Source of the DNA: Acidimicrobiaceae bacterium
GTDB lineage: Bacteria > Actinomycetota > Acidimicrobiia > Acidimicrobiales > RAAP-2
Direction: 5' to 3'
Length of the DNA: 35,936 bases
NCBI GenBank assembly: GCA_003141095.1
Contig: PLKM01000022.1
Location: 1-35,936 of the forward strand
Shown: one piece after another, positions 14,582 through 25,696 of the stretch
Position numbering within the stretch: position 1 is the stretch's first letter
Layout: every line of letters starts with the position of its first letter
Translations under genes and position numbers: made by a program
The notes under the pieces: model-generated
Databases searched by the model: none
The model's input: the letters and a program-made list of their open reading frames with translations, nothing else
What the model was told of the DNA's origin: nothing

Positions 14582-15891
14582 GTTCGATTGTCCTGCGCCA
14601 AGGTCTCGTGGTGGGTACCACGTCACTCGAGATTGGTGATGTTCTGATTGTTGATGGTGAGATTGTTGGTGTGGGAGATCTCGGCGACGTGGCGAGTGGC
14701 ACAACCGAAATAGACGCGACCGGCTGCTGGGTGGGACCAGGTCTCGTTGATCTGCACACGCATCTGCGCGAGCCCGGTCGTGAAGAGGCCGAGACCATTG
14801 AAAGCGGGGCCCTCGCGGGCGCTCTCGGAGGTTTCACCGCGCTCGTGGCGATGCCCAATACTGAGCCCGCACTCGACAACGTCGCGCTGGTGTCCTACGT
14901 GCTCGACCGAGGAGCGCGCACTCCACTCGATATCGCCGTGGCGGGTGCTATTACGCAGGGTCGCCGCGGCGAGATGCTCGCGCCCATCGCCGAAATGGCC
15001 GGACTCGGTGTTCGGCTCTTCACGGACGATGGCATCGGTGTGCAGGATCCTTCGCTCATGCGTCGAGCCCTGACGTACGCCAAACCACTGGGAGTTCGCC
15101 TGGCGCAGCACTGTGAGGACGAGCTGCTCGCGGGTGGCGGGTCAATGAACGAGGGAGCGGTGAGCAGCCGTCTCGGCCTGGTGGGTCGTCCGGCGCTCGC
15201 CGAGGAACTGATGGTGCTTCGCGATATCGAACTCGTGCGTCTCACGGGAGGCGCGGTTCACTTCTTGCACCTTTCAACCGGCCGATCACTGGCCATGGCG
15301 ATCAGCGCTCGAAACGAAGGGCTTGCGATCACGTTCGAAGTCGCGCCGCACCATTTCACGCTCGACGAGACGGCGTGCGATCAGTTCGACCCGATGTTCA
15401 AAGTCCACCCGCCGCTTCGCCCGCGCAGCGACGTGGAGGCGCTGCGCGACGCCATGCGGCGAGGGCTGGTCGACGCGGTGGCGACCGACCACGCGCCTCA
15501 CGCGCCAGAGCTCAAGGACCTGCCCTTCGACGAAGCACCCGCGGGAATGCTCGGGCTCGAGCACGTCGCATCGCTCACCCTTGACGCATTGGGCGCCGCT
15601 GAAGCGAGTCCTCAGGAATTCTTTGCTCTGTTAAGTCGGGGGCCCGCTCGAATTGCGCAGCTTCGCCAGTCGGACGTCCGTGTCCGCCACAGCGGACACG
15701 GCGGGGCAGTCGTGGCGGGAGAGGATGCGAACCTGGTGGTGTTCGATCCCCAGGCGCGCTGGACCGTGCGTGCCAATGAACTCCAGAGTCGGGCCACCAA
15801 TACCCCCTACGACGGCCGAGAGTTGGTCGGCAAGGTCCGAGCCACGATTGCGAAAGGCTTGCTCGTGGTGAACGAGGGGGCGCTGGCGTGA
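14578..15891 (+). CDS. pyrC: dihydroorotase, class I
   Basis: Zinc enzyme closing N-carbamoyl-aspartate to dihydroorotate. 437 residues, amidohydrolase fold. The metal motif DLHTHLREPG has His60 and His62; the conserved AMPNTEP segment, a QHCED motif near residue 180 and the catalytic Asp304 in ATDHAPH are visible. The GQE-length class I form commonly sits next to pyrB as here, and may form a complex with it. GTG start overlaps the pyrB stop; the stop overlaps carA (GTGA). Confidence 0.96.
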   Translation: MSSIVLRQGLVVGTTSLEIGDVLIVDGEIVGVGDLGDVASGTTEIDATGCWVGPGLVDLHTHLREPGREEAETIESGALAGALGGFTALVAMPNTEPALDNVALVSYVLDRGARTPLDIAVAGAITQGRRGEMLAPIAEMAGLGVRLFTDDGIGVQDPSLMRRALTYAKPLGVRLAQHCEDELLAGGGSMNEGAVSSRLGLVGRPALAEELMVLRDIELVRLTGGAVHFLHLSTGRSLAMAISARNEGLAITFEVAPHHFTLDETACDQFDPMFKVHPPLRPRSDVEALRDAMRRGLVDAVATDHAPHAPELKDLPFDEAPAGMLGLEHVASLTLDALGAAEASPQEFFALLSRGPARIAQLRQSDVRVRHSGHGGAVVAGEDANLVVFDPQARWTVRANELQSRATNTPYDGRELVGKVRATIAKGLLVVNEGALA

Positions 15892-16979
15892 CGAGCGTTC
15901 CCTCGGTGCTGGTGCTGGCTGACGGGACGACCTTCGAGGGTTACGCCGCCGGCCACTTGCCAGCAGAGGGGTTCACCACAGGAGAGTTCGTCTTCAACAC
16001 CGCGCTCAGCGGTTATCAGGAGGTCATCACCGACCCGAGCTACGCGGGCCAGATCATCGCCTTCACCTATCCGCACATAGGCAACTACGGCGTGACGCCC
16101 CTCGACGACGAGGCGGCGCACCCCTGGTGCCGCGGCATTGTGGTTCGCGACCTCTCGCCGGTTCCGTCCAACTGGCGCTCGGCCGGGCCCCTCGAGGGAT
16201 TCCTGCGCCAGCATCGAATTCCCGCAATCGTGGGAATCGACACGCGTCGACTCACGCGTCATCTTCGAGCGCACGGAGCACTGCCCGGGGCGTTCGGTCA
16301 TGGCGAACTCGACGTCGTGAGCAGCGCCGCCGCGGGGGCGCTCGGCACCGACGGCACCGACCTCGTGTCACAGGTTTCCGTCACGGAGGCCTATTTCCGA
16401 GGCGAGGGGGACCTGCACGTCGTGGCCCTTGACTACGGCATCAAGACGACGATGGTCCAACAGCTCGCCAGCAGGTTCCGCCTGACGGTGGTGCCCTCTT
16501 CAACGTCAGCGCAAGAGGTGCTCGATCTTCGCCCCGATGGCGTGTTCCTCTCCAATGGCCCCGGTGATCCCGCCGCTCTCAGCGACAACGTGGCGGTGGT
16601 TGGTTCCCTCATCGGCACGGTGCCGATCTTTGGCATCTGCCTCGGCCACCAACTTCTCTCCACGGCGTTGGGCGGATCAACCTACAAGTTGCCCTTCGGG
16701 CACCACGGCAGCAACCATCCGGTGCAAGACCTCACCACCCGACGCATCGAGATCACCGCCCAGAACCACAACTACGCGGTGAGCCCGGACTCGCTCTCGC
16801 GCGGCGTCGTGAGCCACATCAACCTCAATGACGGAGTGATCGAAGGAGTGTCCGCCGCCGCGGAGCGCTGCTTCTCGGTGCAGTACCACCCAGAAGCGGG
16901 GCCCGGTCCCCACGACGCGCGTTACCTATTCGATCGATTCGAGACGCTGCTACGCACCGGCGCACTGGAGAGTATTTGA
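15888..16979 (+). CDS. carA: carbamoyl-phosphate synthase small (glutaminase) subunit
   Basis: Hydrolyses glutamine and passes ammonia to CarB. 363 residues: an N-terminal CarA domain with [20 protein letters not shown] near residue 40, then a class I glutamine amidotransferase domain with nucleophile Cys251 (GICLGHQLL) and His334/Glu336 in [12 protein letters not shown]. The GTG start overlaps the pyrC stop. Normal length and all catalytic residues present. Confidence 0.97.
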   Translation: MTSVPSVLVLADGTTFEGYAAGHLPAEGFTTGEFVFNTALSGYQEVITDPSYAGQIIAFTYPHIGNYGVTPLDDEAAHPWCRGIVVRDLSPVPSNWRSAGPLEGFLRQHRIPAIVGIDTRRLTRHLRAHGALPGAFGHGELDVVSSAAAGALGTDGTDLVSQVSVTEAYFRGEGDLHVVALDYGIKTTMVQQLASRFRLTVVPSSTSAQEVLDLRPDGVFLSNGPGDPAALSDNVAVVGSLIGTVPIFGICLGHQLLSTALGGSTYKLPFGHHGSNHPVQDLTTRRIEITAQNHNYAVSPDSLSRGVVSHINLNDGVIEGVSAAAERCFSVQYHPEAGPGPHDARYLFDRFETLLRTGALESI

Positions 16980-19900
16980 TGCCCCGCCGCAACGACATCC
17001 GCTCAATCATGGTGATTGGTTCAGGACCAATCGTGATCGGTCAGGCCTGCGAATTTGACTACTCCGGCACACAGGCCTGCCAGGTGCTGCGTGCCGAGGG
17101 CTACAAGGTCATTCTCGTGAACTCGAACCCGGCGACCATCATGACCGACCCCGCCACCGCCGACGTGACCTACGTCGAGCCGCTCGACGCCGACGTGCTC
17201 ACCGATATCCTCGAGCGCGAGCGTCCCGACGCGCTGCTTCCAACGCTGGGCGGGCAGACCGCACTCAACCTGACGATGGAACTCGTCAGTCGCGGCGTGC
17301 TCGACCGGCTCGGCGTCGAAGTGATCGGTGCCCGGCCCGATTCGATCGCCACGGCCGAGGACCGTGAACTCTTCAAGGCGGCGATGGCCGACATCGGACT
17401 CGCGGTTCCCGAATCGGGGTTCGCGCGCGAGGTTGAAGAGGCGGTTCGAATTGCGCATCGCATCGGATGGCCCATCATCATCCGCCCGAGCTTCATCCTG
17501 GGGGGCGCCGGTACCGGCATCGCGGACAACGAAACTGATTTTCGAAGGCTCGCGCACGAGGGGATAGCGGCGTCGCCCATTGGCGAGATCCTCGTGGAGA
17601 AGTCGATAGCGGGCTGGAAGGAGTACGAGCTCGAGGTCATGCGCGACGTCGCCGATAACTGCGTGGTGATCTGCAGCATCGAGAACTTCGACCCCATGGG
17701 GGTGCACACGGGTGACTCCATTACGGTTGCCCCGGCGCAGACTCTCTCCGACGTGGAATATCAGGCAATGCGCGACGACGCCTTCGCCGTCCTTCGCCGG
17801 GTCGGTGTCGAAACCGGCGGATCGAACGTGCAGTTCGCGGTGAATCCCGACACGGGCGAACGACTGGTCATCGAGATGAATCCTCGCGTCAGCCGTTCGA
17901 GCGCCCTGGCGTCCAAGGCCACGGGTTTTCCTATCGCCAAGATTGCCGCTCGACTCGCGGTGGGCTACACGCTGAACGAGATCGAGAACGACATCACTCG
18001 GGTCACCCCGGCGAGTTTCGAGCCGGTCATTGACTACGTCGTCACGAAGATCCCCCGATGGGCCTTCGAGAAACTGCCCGGGGCCACCCCCGAGCTCGGG
18101 ACGCGAATGCAGTCGGTCGGCGAGGTGATGGCCATTGGCCGCAATTTCGCCGAGTCGCTGCAGAAGGCCATCCGTTCACTCGAGCAAGGCCGCCTCGGCT
18201 TCGCGCTCGGCAGCGACTCGGAGTTCCTTGATCTCGACCTCGAGATGCTGTGGCACCGTTGCGAAGTGGCGACTCCCGAGCGCCTCTTCGCGCTGCACGA
18301 GGTGATGTGGCGAGGGGCGAGTATCGACGAGGTCGTGCAGCGAACCCGGATCGACCGTTGGTTCATCCATCAGCTCGCCGCGATAATCGAGCGCGAACGA
18401 GAGTTGCACAAGGGGCTGGACCTGGCGTCGCTCGACCGCCGTGGGTGGCTTCGCTACAAGCAGTGGGGATTTTCCGACCCGCAGATTGCCAATCTGACCG
18501 ACCTCGCCACTGGCGACGTCACGCGTCTACGTCGCGACGCCGGGGTCCACACCGTCTTCAAGACCGTCGACACGTGCGCGGCTGAGTTCGAGGCGGCCAC
18601 GCCGTACCACTACAGCACGTACGAGGACACCTCCGAGGTTGAACCGTCGCCGCGCGACCGTGTCATCATCCTCGGCTCGGGTCCTAACCGGATTGGCCAG
18701 GGAATCGAGTTCGACTATTGCTGCGTCCACGCGTCAATGGCGCTGCGCGAGATGGGCTACGAAACCGTCATGGTTAATTGCAACCCCGAGACCGTCTCGA
18801 CGGACTACTCGACGTCGGACCGTCTCTATTTCGAGCCACTCACTCCTGAGGACTTGGCAGAGGTGATTATCGCCGAGCAGGCGGCATGCATCGACGGCGC
18901 GCGCATCGTCGGCGTGGTCGTGTCACTCGGCGGGCAGACTCCTCTCAAACTGTCACACTCCATCGACAGTTCGCTGGTCCTCGGCACACCCGTGGCATCG
19001 ATCGATGCCGCCGAGGACCGCGAACAGTGGTCGGCCATCTGTACGTCACTCGGACTGCGCCAGCCGCCCGGCGACACGGCGCTCACGTTGCGTGGGGCCA
19101 AGGCCGTGGTAAAGAAGATTGGTTACCCGGTGCTCGTGCGCCCGAGTTACGTGCTGGGCGGGCGCGCGATGGAGATCGTGTACGACGATGAGGCCCTCGC
19201 CAGGGTGATGAACGATCTCACCAGCGCCCACGGATCGTTGGCTCGCGAGGGCGGAGTGTCCCAGAGTCGTCCGATACTCCTGGACAGTTTTCTGGAAGAC
19301 GCCATCGAGGTCGACGTCGACGCCGTGCGCGATGCGACGGGCGACATCTTTATAGCGGGCATCATGGAGCACGTTGAAGAGGCCGGCGTGCACTCGGGAG
19401 ACTCGGCGTGCGCCCTGCCCCCCCAGTCACTCAGCGGGCACGTACTCGACACGATGGCTGACTACACCCGAAAGATCGCCGCCGCCCTCGAGGTTGTGGG
19501 GCTTATCAATGTGCAGTACGCCGTAAAGGACGAGGAGGTCTTCGTGCTCGAAGCGAACCCTCGCGCTAGTCGAACGGTTCCCTTTGTCGCGAAGGCCACG
19601 GGCGTGGCACTGGCCGAGGTGGCGGTGCGGGTGATGATGGGCCACTCGCTCGGCGAACTGCGAGCCCAGGGCATTGTTCCCGACACGACGCCGACGCCGA
19701 CGTACGTCAGTGTGAAAGAAGCGGTGTTGCCCTTCAGTCGTTTTCCGGGCGTCGACACCGTGCTCGGCCCAGAGATGCGCTCGACTGGCGAGGTCATGGG
19801 AATAGGCGAAAGTTTCGGCATCGCGTTCGCGAAGGCTCAGCTTGCGGCTGGCACGAGACTTCCCGATTCGGGCCAAGTCTTCATGTCCCTCGCCGATCGG

Positions 19901-20272
19901 GACAAAGTGAACGGGCTCTTGCTCGCTCGCCTGCTCGTTGAGCTCGGTTTCACCGTCGCCGCCACCGTCGGAACCGCGGGATACTTAAGGGCCCACGACG
20001 TTCCCGTGGGAACACTCGTCGGTAAAATTGGCCTCGCCGACATGGGGGCCGATGCCGTCTCGATGATCAGGTCAGGCGAAGTCCAACTCGTCGTGAACAC
20101 CCCGTCGGGGGGTGGGGCTCGCGCGGATGGCGCGTCCATTCGCACGACCTGCGTCGTGCACGCGGTGCCTTGCCTGACGACCCTGAGCGCCGGTTTCGCC
20201 GCCGCGAAGGGCATTGCCGATACGCGCTCGCACGGATGGCGCGTGCATTCGCTCCAAGAGTTGCACCGGTGA
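16979..20272 (+). CDS. carB: carbamoyl-phosphate synthase large subunit
   Basis: Makes carbamoyl phosphate from bicarbonate, ammonia and two ATP. 1097 residues with the usual order: first ATP-grasp half (about 1-400, with [21 protein letters not shown] at the start and the [19 protein letters not shown] motif), oligomerisation domain (about 400-550), second ATP-grasp half (about 555-930, opening [19 protein letters not shown] and containing [19 protein letters not shown]), and a C-terminal MGS-like allosteric domain (about 940-1097). I choose ATG 16979, which overlaps the carA stop (TGATG); TTG 16976 is possible. Its stop overlaps the pyrD GTG. Confidence 0.98.
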   Translation: MPRRNDIRSIMVIGSGPIVIGQACEFDYSGTQACQVLRAEGYKVILVNSNPATIMTDPATADVTYVEPLDADVLTDILERERPDALLPTLGGQTALNLTMELVSRGVLDRLGVEVIGARPDSIATAEDRELFKAAMADIGLAVPESGFAREVEEAVRIAHRIGWPIIIRPSFILGGAGTGIADNETDFRRLAHEGIAASPIGEILVEKSIAGWKEYELEVMRDVADNCVVICSIENFDPMGVHTGDSITVAPAQTLSDVEYQAMRDDAFAVLRRVGVETGGSNVQFAVNPDTGERLVIEMNPRVSRSSALASKATGFPIAKIAARLAVGYTLNEIENDITRVTPASFEPVIDYVVTKIPRWAFEKLPGATPELGTRMQSVGEVMAIGRNFAESLQKAIRSLEQGRLGFALGSDSEFLDLDLEMLWHRCEVATPERLFALHEVMWRGASIDEVVQRTRIDRWFIHQLAAIIERERELHKGLDLASLDRRGWLRYKQWGFSDPQIANLTDLATGDVTRLRRDAGVHTVFKTVDTCAAEFEAATPYHYSTYEDTSEVEPSPRDRVIILGSGPNRIGQGIEFDYCCVHASMALREMGYETVMVNCNPETVSTDYSTSDRLYFEPLTPEDLAEVIIAEQAACIDGARIVGVVVSLGGQTPLKLSHSIDSSLVLGTPVASIDAAEDREQWSAICTSLGLRQPPGDTALTLRGAKAVVKKIGYPVLVRPSYVLGGRAMEIVYDDEALARVMNDLTSAHGSLAREGGVSQSRPILLDSFLEDAIEVDVDAVRDATGDIFIAGIMEHVEEAGVHSGDSACALPPQSLSGHVLDTMADYTRKIAAALEVVGLINVQYAVKDEEVFVLEANPRASRTVPFVAKATGVALAEVAVRVMMGHSLGELRAQGIVPDTTPTPTYVSVKEAVLPFSRFPGVDTVLGPEMRSTGEVMGIGESFGIAFAKAQLAAGTRLPDSGQVFMSLADRDKVNGLLLARLLVELGFTVAATVGTAGYLRAHDVPVGTLVGKIGLADMGADAVSMIRSGEVQLVVNTPSGGGARADGASIRTTCVVHAVPCLTTLSAGFAAAKGIADTRSHGWRVHSLQELHR

Positions 20273-21180
20273 GCGCGGACCTGCGCGCACGGGTGGGCGA
20301 CGTCAGCTTGCGCTCGCTCGTCATGACCGCCGCGGGCACGGCGGGCCACGGCGACGAACTCGCAGGGTACGGTGATCTGAGCCAACTGGGCGCAGTGGTC
20401 ACCAAGTCGCTCGCGGCGTTTGCCTGGGAGGGCAACCCCGCACCACGTGTCGCCGCATCGGGCGAACACATGCTGAACGCGGTGGGTCTCTCGGGGCCGG
20501 GGGTCGAGGCGTGGCGTCGCGACCATCTGCCAGCGCTCGAGGCTCGCGGCGCGACGGTCGTAGGCTCGATCTGGGGTCGCACGGTCGAGGAGTTCGCGCA
20601 GGCGGCGCAGGCCATGCGCGGAGCCAATATCGTCGCTCTCGAGGTGAACGCGAGTTGTCCAAACCTGGAGGGTCGATCGGCTATCTTCGCGCACTCGGTC
20701 GAGGCGACGAGGGAAGTCGTCGAAGCATCTCGTTGTGGCGAACTACCGCTTTGGGTGAAACTCAGCCCGAATACGCCAGACCTCGTTGCGATCGCTGGTG
20801 CCGCCCTCGAAGCCGGCGCCGCCGCGCTCGTGCTCGTGAACACCGTCCTTGGGCTGTCGATCGACATTGAAGCGCGTCGACCGTCGCTCGGCAACGGTGG
20901 CGGGGGGGTGAGCGGACCGGGAATCCTTCCCGTCGCCCTTCGAGCCGTCTACGAATGCCATGCCGCGTTTCCGTCGGCGCCGATCGTGGGCGTGGGGGGC
21001 ATCCAAAGCGGGGAGGACGCCATTGCGATGGTGATGGCCGGGGCCAACGCCATTGAAGTTGGCACCGCGACGTTCGCCAATCCCCGCGCCCCATGGCTCG
21101 TGCAGCAAGGTGTTGCGAAATGGTTGCGTCGCCACCGCGTTGGTTCCATTGACGAATTGATTGGAGTAGTTCATGATTGA
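20269..21180 (+). CDS. pyrD: dihydroorotate dehydrogenase, class 1 (1B-like)
   Basis: FMN enzyme oxidising dihydroorotate to orotate. 303 residues, cytosolic TIM barrel with no N-terminal membrane helix. The [26 protein letters not shown] and [11 protein letters not shown] segments match class 1 enzymes, and Cys130 in [10 protein letters not shown] is the class 1 catalytic base (class 2 uses Ser). [27 protein letters not shown] is the C-terminal FMN phosphate region. Class 1B enzymes need the electron-transfer subunit PyrK, which is not adjacent; its gene may be elsewhere or another acceptor is used. The start is GTG 20269 overlapping the carB stop; an open frame extends upstream but is not family-like. 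It overlaps pyrF by eight bases. Confidence 0.94.
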   Translation: MSADLRARVGDVSLRSLVMTAAGTAGHGDELAGYGDLSQLGAVVTKSLAAFAWEGNPAPRVAASGEHMLNAVGLSGPGVEAWRRDHLPALEARGATVVGSIWGRTVEEFAQAAQAMRGANIVALEVNASCPNLEGRSAIFAHSVEATREVVEASRCGELPLWVKLSPNTPDLVAIAGAALEAGAAALVLVNTVLGLSIDIEARRPSLGNGGGGVSGPGILPVALRAVYECHAAFPSAPIVGVGGIQSGEDAIAMVMAGANAIEVGTATFANPRAPWLVQQGVAKWLRRHRVGSIDELIGVVHD

Positions 21181-22009
21181 TCCATTTGGTCAACGTTTGC
21201 AAGAACGTGTTCGCGCCCTTGGGCCGCTCTGCGTGGGTGTCGATCCCAGTCGCCACCTGCTCGAGTCGTGGGGGCGAACCGACTCAGTCGAGGGTCTGGA
21301 GTTCTTCTCGCTCGCGGTCCTGGAAGCGGTGATCGATACGGCCGCGGTGATCAAACCCCAGGTCGCGTTCTTCGAGCGTTTCGGATCCGAAGGCTACCGG
21401 GTTCTCGAGCGCCTGCTCTCTGACGCGCGTGACGCGGGGATCATGGTTATCGCCGACGCCAAGCGGGGCGATATTGGATCGACCAATGAAGGATACGCCG
21501 AGGCCTGGTTACAAGATCGCTCGCCGCTGTGTTGCGACGCGGTGACGATGAATCCGTATCTCGGCCTGGCGGCACTCGAGCCGTTACTCAGCGCGGCGTC
21601 CGCCACCGGTCGCGGCGTCTTCGTTCTTTCGGCGACCTCGAACAGCGATGATCGAGCCATTCAGAGCGCGCGAACGCCAGAAAATGTGAGTGTCGAGGAG
21701 TTGGTGCTGCGTAGCGTCGCGGCGATCAATGGACGTGACGACGGTCTCGGATCGGTCGGGGTCGTCCTCGGCGCCACCCGCGATAAGCCTGGTTTCGACC
21801 TCACCTCGCTCGGGGGTCCATTCCTCGTTCCGGGCGTGGGATTACAGGGGGCGACGCCAGAAAATGTCGCCCGGCTCTTCGATCGATGTCCCCCGGGAAC
21901 GGTGGTGGCGAGCGTTTCCAGGGCGATTCTCCAGGCTGGACCCGAGAAGGCGGGCTTGCGCGACGCGGCCCAGCGCTGGCGCGACGATCTGAGCGCGGCA
22001 CTTCTCTAA
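21173..22009 (+). CDS. pyrF: orotidine 5'-phosphate decarboxylase, PyrF type 2
   Basis: Last step to UMP. 278 residues, the longer type 2 subfamily typical of mycobacteria. Motifs: LCVGVDPSRHLL near the N-terminus, KPQVAFFERFG, and the catalytic IADAKRGDIGST with Lys97. PGVGLQGATPENV and a late SVSRAIL segment form the phosphate site. ATG 21173 starts eight bases before the pyrD stop. It is the last gene of the pyr operon; pyrE is not in the window. Confidence 0.95.
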   Translation: MIDPFGQRLQERVRALGPLCVGVDPSRHLLESWGRTDSVEGLEFFSLAVLEAVIDTAAVIKPQVAFFERFGSEGYRVLERLLSDARDAGIMVIADAKRGDIGSTNEGYAEAWLQDRSPLCCDAVTMNPYLGLAALEPLLSAASATGRGVFVLSATSNSDDRAIQSARTPENVSVEELVLRSVAAINGRDDGLGSVGVVLGATRDKPGFDLTSLGGPFLVPGVGLQGATPENVARLFDRCPPGTVVASVSRAILQAGPEKAGLRDAAQRWRDDLSAALL

Positions 22010-22031
22010 GGCAAAGTGGCTGAGAGAGGAG

Positions 22032-22037
22032 TATTCT
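22032..22037 (+). promoter_or_regulatory. leaderless -10 element for mihF
   Basis: TATTCT in the 34-bp gap after pyrF is followed by six bases (GACCTG) and the mihF GTG at 22044. A GAGAGGAG stretch lies further upstream but at a distance too long for a good Shine-Dalgarno. Confidence 0.5.
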
Positions 22038-22043
22038 GACCTG

Positions 22044-22364
22044 GTGACCCCAACTCCTCCATCCCTCTCGCACGAACAGCGGGTTGAGGCTTCGCGCCTC
22101 GCGGTGGCCAACCGTCGTCGGCGCGCTGAAGTGAAGCGCATGGTGAAGACGGGCGAGATCTCGCTCGAGGAGATATTCGATCTCGCGAAGAGTGAGGAGT
22201 GCGTTGCGCAGATGCGTGCGTACGACCTTATAAGTGCGTTGCCCGCGATCGGCGAAGTCAAAGCCGGTCGGATAATGAAGAACGCGTCGATTGCTGAGAC
22301 TCGGCGTATTCGTGGTTTGGGGCCCAAGCAACGCGCAGAACTCTTTCGAGCCCTTGTCCGCTGA
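22044..22364 (+). CDS. mihF: integration host factor, actinobacterial type (mIHF)
   Basis: 106 residues, the actinobacteria-specific nucleoid protein that is unrelated in fold to enterobacterial IHF and binds DNA through a helix-two-turn-helix module. Family features: an EQRVEASRLAVANRRRRAEVKRMVKTGE N-terminal helix region (described in parts: Arg/Lys-rich, residues 9-37), the ISALPAIGEVKAGRIM motif and the terminal RRIRGLGPKQRAEL segment. GTG start supported by a leaderless -10. Position between pyrF and gmk is the conserved actinobacterial location, which is one reason for the taxonomic placement. gmk begins within its last codons. Confidence 0.93.
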   Translation: MTPTPPSLSHEQRVEASRLAVANRRRRAEVKRMVKTGEISLEEIFDLAKSEECVAQMRAYDLISALPAIGEVKAGRIMKNASIAETRRIRGLGPKQRAELFRALVR

Positions 22365-22920
22365 ACCGATTGTTGCGGTGCTTATTGGTCCGGGCGGAGT
22401 GGGCAAGGGAACGATTGCCCGGCGCCTCATAGAGTCCGATGATCATCTTTGGCTAAGTCGTAGTTGGACGACCCGTCCGCGCAGGTCTGGCGAGGACGGC
22501 AGCGAGTACCGGTTCGTCGATCGTGAGACGTTTGAGGCCGCGATTGACGAAGATAAGTTCCTCGAGTGGGCGGAGTTCCACGGAAATCTCTACGGCTCTC
22601 CTCTGCCCGAAGCGCCTAATGGTGCTGACGTGCTGCTCGAGATCGAAGTGCAGGGGGCAGAACAGGTTCGTCGTGAAATCCCCGACGCCGTGGTGTTCTT
22701 GATACTGCCTCCTTCAATGCGCCAGCTCGAAGAACGCCTGCGCGCGAGAGGCGATCAAGAGGATCACGTGGCACTTCGACTCTCCAGTACGCCCGAAGAA
22801 CTGGCAAAAGGCCATGAATTGGCAACGTATATCGTCGTAAACGACGATATCGAGCGAGCCACCGCGGAAATCCTCTCTATACTGGAAGGACTCCGCCGAC
22901 TTCGGCGAGGCCCCTCGTAA
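22354..22920 (+). CDS. gmk: guanylate kinase
   Basis: ATP-dependent phosphorylation of GMP to GDP. 188 residues. The P-loop is GPGGVGKGT near residues 13-21 (usual GPSGVGKST, so the Ser is Gly), followed by SRSWTTRPRRSGEDGSEYRFV, the GMP-binding region, and EFHGNLYGSP. LLEIEVQGAEQVR is also conserved. The frame is open further upstream; I choose TTG 22354 because it overlaps the mihF end as expected for coupling and gives the proper length. GTG 22378 is too close to the P-loop. The exact start is the main uncertainty. Confidence 0.9.
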   Translation: MSAEPIVAVLIGPGGVGKGTIARRLIESDDHLWLSRSWTTRPRRSGEDGSEYRFVDRETFEAAIDEDKFLEWAEFHGNLYGSPLPEAPNGADVLLEIEVQGAEQVRREIPDAVVFLILPPSMRQLEERLRARGDQEDHVALRLSSTPEELAKGHELATYIVVNDDIERATAEILSILEGLRRLRRGPS

Positions 22921-22934
22921 AAGGACTAAATTCC

Positions 22935-23288
22935 ATGGCCGATCGCCCCACCCTTGTTGACCCGCCTATCGAGACCTTGCTGCACAAGGTCGGTGACTCG
23001 AAGTTCACCCTCGTGGCCGTGACCGCAATTCGCGCGCGCGAAATCAACGAGTACTACAACGGCCTTGGTTCCGGACACGGCGCCTTGATTCCGCCGCAGG
23101 TGACGTCACTGTCGAACAAATCACTCTCTTTGGCTATGGAAGAGCTCTACCAGGGCAAGCTCGAGTTCCACCGCCCAACTGTTGAAGAGCTTGAGGCAGA
23201 GCTCCTCCAAGCCCAGGCGTTGGAGCAGGCCCGCCAGGACGCCAACAGCGACCTGGACGCCTTCACCGATGCCCTCCGCGACGCCTAA
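22935..23288 (+). CDS. rpoZ: RNA polymerase omega subunit
   Basis: Small RNA polymerase subunit assisting beta-prime folding and assembly. 117 residues. The PPIETLLHKVGDSKFTLV opening and AIRAREINEYYNGLG motif match the family, and the LSLAMEELYQGKLEF segment is typical of actinobacterial omega, followed by an acidic, Ala/Gln-rich tail. ATG 22935 has AAAGGA upstream. The mihF-gmk-rpoZ-coaBC-metK order is standard for actinobacteria. Confidence 0.94.
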   Translation: MADRPTLVDPPIETLLHKVGDSKFTLVAVTAIRAREINEYYNGLGSGHGALIPPQVTSLSNKSLSLAMEELYQGKLEFHRPTVEELEAELLQAQALEQARQDANSDLDAFTDALRDA

Positions 23289-24501
23289 ATCGTCGTCACC
23301 CCGCATTGTCCTAGGCGTTGCTGGCGGCATCGCCGCCTACAAGTCCGTTGATCTGCTTCGTCGTCTTCGTGACGCTGATTTTCACGTAGCGCCGGTACTC
23401 ACCCCCGACGCGACACGTTTCGTTGGAGCGGTGACATTCTCCGCGCTCGCGAGCGAGCCCGCGCGTACCAGTCTCTACGGTGACCCCACGACACCGATCC
23501 CGCACACCTACCTCGGCCAAAGCGCCGACCTGATTGTCGTGGCTCCTGCGACGGCACATCTTATTGCTCGATACGCCATGGGACTGGCGGACGACCTTCT
23601 TACCGCAACGTTGCTGGCGTCCAAGGCCCCAGTACTGCTCTGTCCCGCCATGCACACCGAAATGTGGGAACAGCCCTCGGTGCAGGAGAACCTTGCCACC
23701 TTGCGTCGCCGGGGGGTCCTCGTCTTCGAACCAGCGACTGGTGTTCTCGCCGGCGGTGACGTGGGTGCTGGGCGGATGCGCGAGCCGGAGGAGATCCTCG
23801 AACTTGTGCAACGAATAGTCCGCGGGTACCGGGGGCCCTTGAGCGGCAAGCGGATTCTTATTACCGCGGGCGGCACGCGCGAACCAATAGATCCGGTACG
23901 GGTGCTCTCGAATCGATCATCGGGGCGCCAGGGCTACGCTCTCGCCGAAGTTGCCCATCGGCTCGGCGCCAAGGTGACGCTGGTGTCGACGGTGAATGTG
24001 GCGCTGGCCCTTGACGTTGTTCGAGACATCGACGTGATTACCGTGCAGAGTGCGGCACAGATGCACGAAGCCGTGATGAAGAGGCTCGAGAGAAGCGACG
24101 CGGTCATCATGGCCGCCGCGGTTTCCGACTTCACGGTAAAGCCGTCTCCCGAAAAGTTGAAGAAGGCCACGGGCATCCCCGAACTTGTCCTCGAACCTAC
24201 GAGGGACATCGTGCTTGACCTCGTCGCGAAACGTCGTTCTGGCCAGGTCATCGTGGCGTTTGCGGCGGAGACGAACGACGTGAAGGAACACGCCCTCGCC
24301 AAACTTCGACGAAAGAACGTGGACCTGCTCGTAGTGAACGACGTGGGTGCCCCGGGGGCTGGATTCGAGCATGAAACCAACGAAGTGACCCTGCTCGATC
24401 GCAACGAAAGTAGCGAGACCATCTCCCTTCGATCGAAAGAAGCCGTTTCGTACGAGATTTTGAGTAGGGTGGCTTCATTGTTATCTCAAGGAGCCTCATG
24501 A
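23269..24501 (+). CDS. coaBC: bifunctional phosphopantothenoylcysteine decarboxylase / synthase
   Basis: Two consecutive CoA-pathway steps: CoaB ligates cysteine to 4'-phosphopantothenate and CoaC decarboxylates the product. About 410 residues. The N-terminal flavin-dependent CoaC domain (1-190) has [19 protein letters not shown], the [22 protein letters not shown] segment and a PAMHTEMW loop, where many bacteria have PAMNxxM; the substrate-recognition lid reads GGDVGAGRM without the Cys of the E. coli enzyme, as I recall for other actinobacteria. The CoaB domain starts near [19 protein letters not shown] 23269 overlaps rpoZ by 20 bases; the frame is open further upstream within rpoZ. Stop overlaps metK (ATGA). 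Confidence 0.93.
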   Translation: MPSATPKSSSPRIVLGVAGGIAAYKSVDLLRRLRDADFHVAPVLTPDATRFVGAVTFSALASEPARTSLYGDPTTPIPHTYLGQSADLIVVAPATAHLIARYAMGLADDLLTATLLASKAPVLLCPAMHTEMWEQPSVQENLATLRRRGVLVFEPATGVLAGGDVGAGRMREPEEILELVQRIVRGYRGPLSGKRILITAGGTREPIDPVRVLSNRSSGRQGYALAEVAHRLGAKVTLVSTVNVALALDVVRDIDVITVQSAAQMHEAVMKRLERSDAVIMAAAVSDFTVKPSPEKLKKATGIPELVLEPTRDIVLDLVAKRRSGQVIVAFAAETNDVKEHALAKLRRKNVDLLVVNDVGAPGAGFEHETNEVTLLDRNESSETISLRSKEAVSYEILSRVASLLSQGAS

Positions 24502-25694
24502 GCGACCGCACCCTCTTCACGTCGGAGTCGGTGACCGAAGGACACCCGGACAAGATCGCTGACCAAGTGTCAGACAGCGTTCTTGACGCCATCCTCACCC
24601 AAGACCCCATGGCACGAGTTGCCTGCGAAACGATGTTAACCACCGGCCTCTGCGTGATAGCCGGTGAGATCAGCACCTCGGCGGTGGTCGACATCAGTTC
24701 GATCGCTCGAAAGACCATTCTCGATATTGGCTACGACGACGGGGCGAAGGGTTTCGACGGTAGAAACTGCGCGGTGCTCGTCTCACTCGACAAGCAGAGC
24801 GTCGATATCGCCGGTGGTGTCGACGTGGCGCTCGAACATCGTTCGGGGACTGGTGGCGAGGACGAGTTGAACTCCCTGGGTGCTGGCGACCAGGGGATGA
24901 TGTTTGGCTACGCGTGCAGCGACAACGAGGACTTCATGCCGGTTCCCATCTGGCTGGCGCACCGCCTCTCGATGCGCCTCTCCCAAGTTCGAAGGTCGGG
25001 ACAGGTCCCGTACCTTCGTCCCGACGGAAAGACCCAAGTGACCATCGCGTACGAAGACGGACGACCCGTGGCGGTTGATACCGTGCTGATTTCGACCCAG
25101 CACGAGGATGGTTACGATTCGCAGAGCACCATCAAGAGCGACCTTATCGAGCACGTCATCAGGCCCATGTTGCCCTCCAATCTCGATACGAGTTCGATGC
25201 GGATCTACGTCAACCCCTCCGGCAAATTTGTGCTCGGGGGCCCCCACGCGGACGCCGGTCTGACCGGTCGAAAGATAATCGTTGATACCTACGGCGGCAT
25301 GGCTCGCCATGGCGGCGGCGCGTTCTCGGGCAAGGACCCTTCAAAGGTCGACCGGTCTGCGGCGTACGCGGCGCGCTGGGTCGCCAAGCACGTGGTGGCT
25401 TCTGGGGCGGCGGAACGGTGCGAAGTGCAGGTGGCCTATGCCATTGGCGTCGCTCGGCCCGTCTCAGTGCTCGTAGAAACCTTCGGGACTGAGCGAGTGG
25501 ACCGCGCCAAGATTGCCAAGGCCGTCGACGCCATCTTTGACCTTCGTCCCGCGGCGATCATTCGTGACCTTGATCTACGCCGACCGGTGTACCAGCGAAC
25601 GGCAGCGTACGGTCACTTTGGACGCAGCGACCAAGGTTTCACCTGGGAGCAGACGCCCCGCCTCGACGACCTACGCCGAGAACTGTCGCTCTAA
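24498..25694 (+). CDS. metK: S-adenosylmethionine synthetase
   Basis: Makes SAM from methionine and ATP. 398 residues, standard length. Signature segments: [19 protein letters not shown] at the N-terminus, [33 protein letters not shown] and [22 protein letters not shown] overlaps the coaBC stop and has GGAG eight bases upstream. Cotranscribed with coaBC and priA. Confidence 0.98.
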   Translation: MSDRTLFTSESVTEGHPDKIADQVSDSVLDAILTQDPMARVACETMLTTGLCVIAGEISTSAVVDISSIARKTILDIGYDDGAKGFDGRNCAVLVSLDKQSVDIAGGVDVALEHRSGTGGEDELNSLGAGDQGMMFGYACSDNEDFMPVPIWLAHRLSMRLSQVRRSGQVPYLRPDGKTQVTIAYEDGRPVAVDTVLISTQHEDGYDSQSTIKSDLIEHVIRPMLPSNLDTSSMRIYVNPSGKFVLGGPHADAGLTGRKIIVDTYGGMARHGGGAFSGKDPSKVDRSAAYAARWVAKHVVASGAAERCEVQVAYAIGVARPVSVLVETFGTERVDRAKIAKAVDAIFDLRPAAIIRDLDLRRPVYQRTAAYGHFGRSDQGFTWEQTPRLDDLRRELSL

Positions 25695-25696
25695 GC

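Noticed and set aside
16976..16978. TTG as carB start
   Set aside because: ATG three bases later overlaps the carA stop in the TGATG form used at other junctions here.
20067..20894. 275-residue minus-strand frame opposite carB/pyrD
   Set aside because: Ala/Arg/Ser-rich shadow without start context; pyrD motifs are complete on the plus strand.
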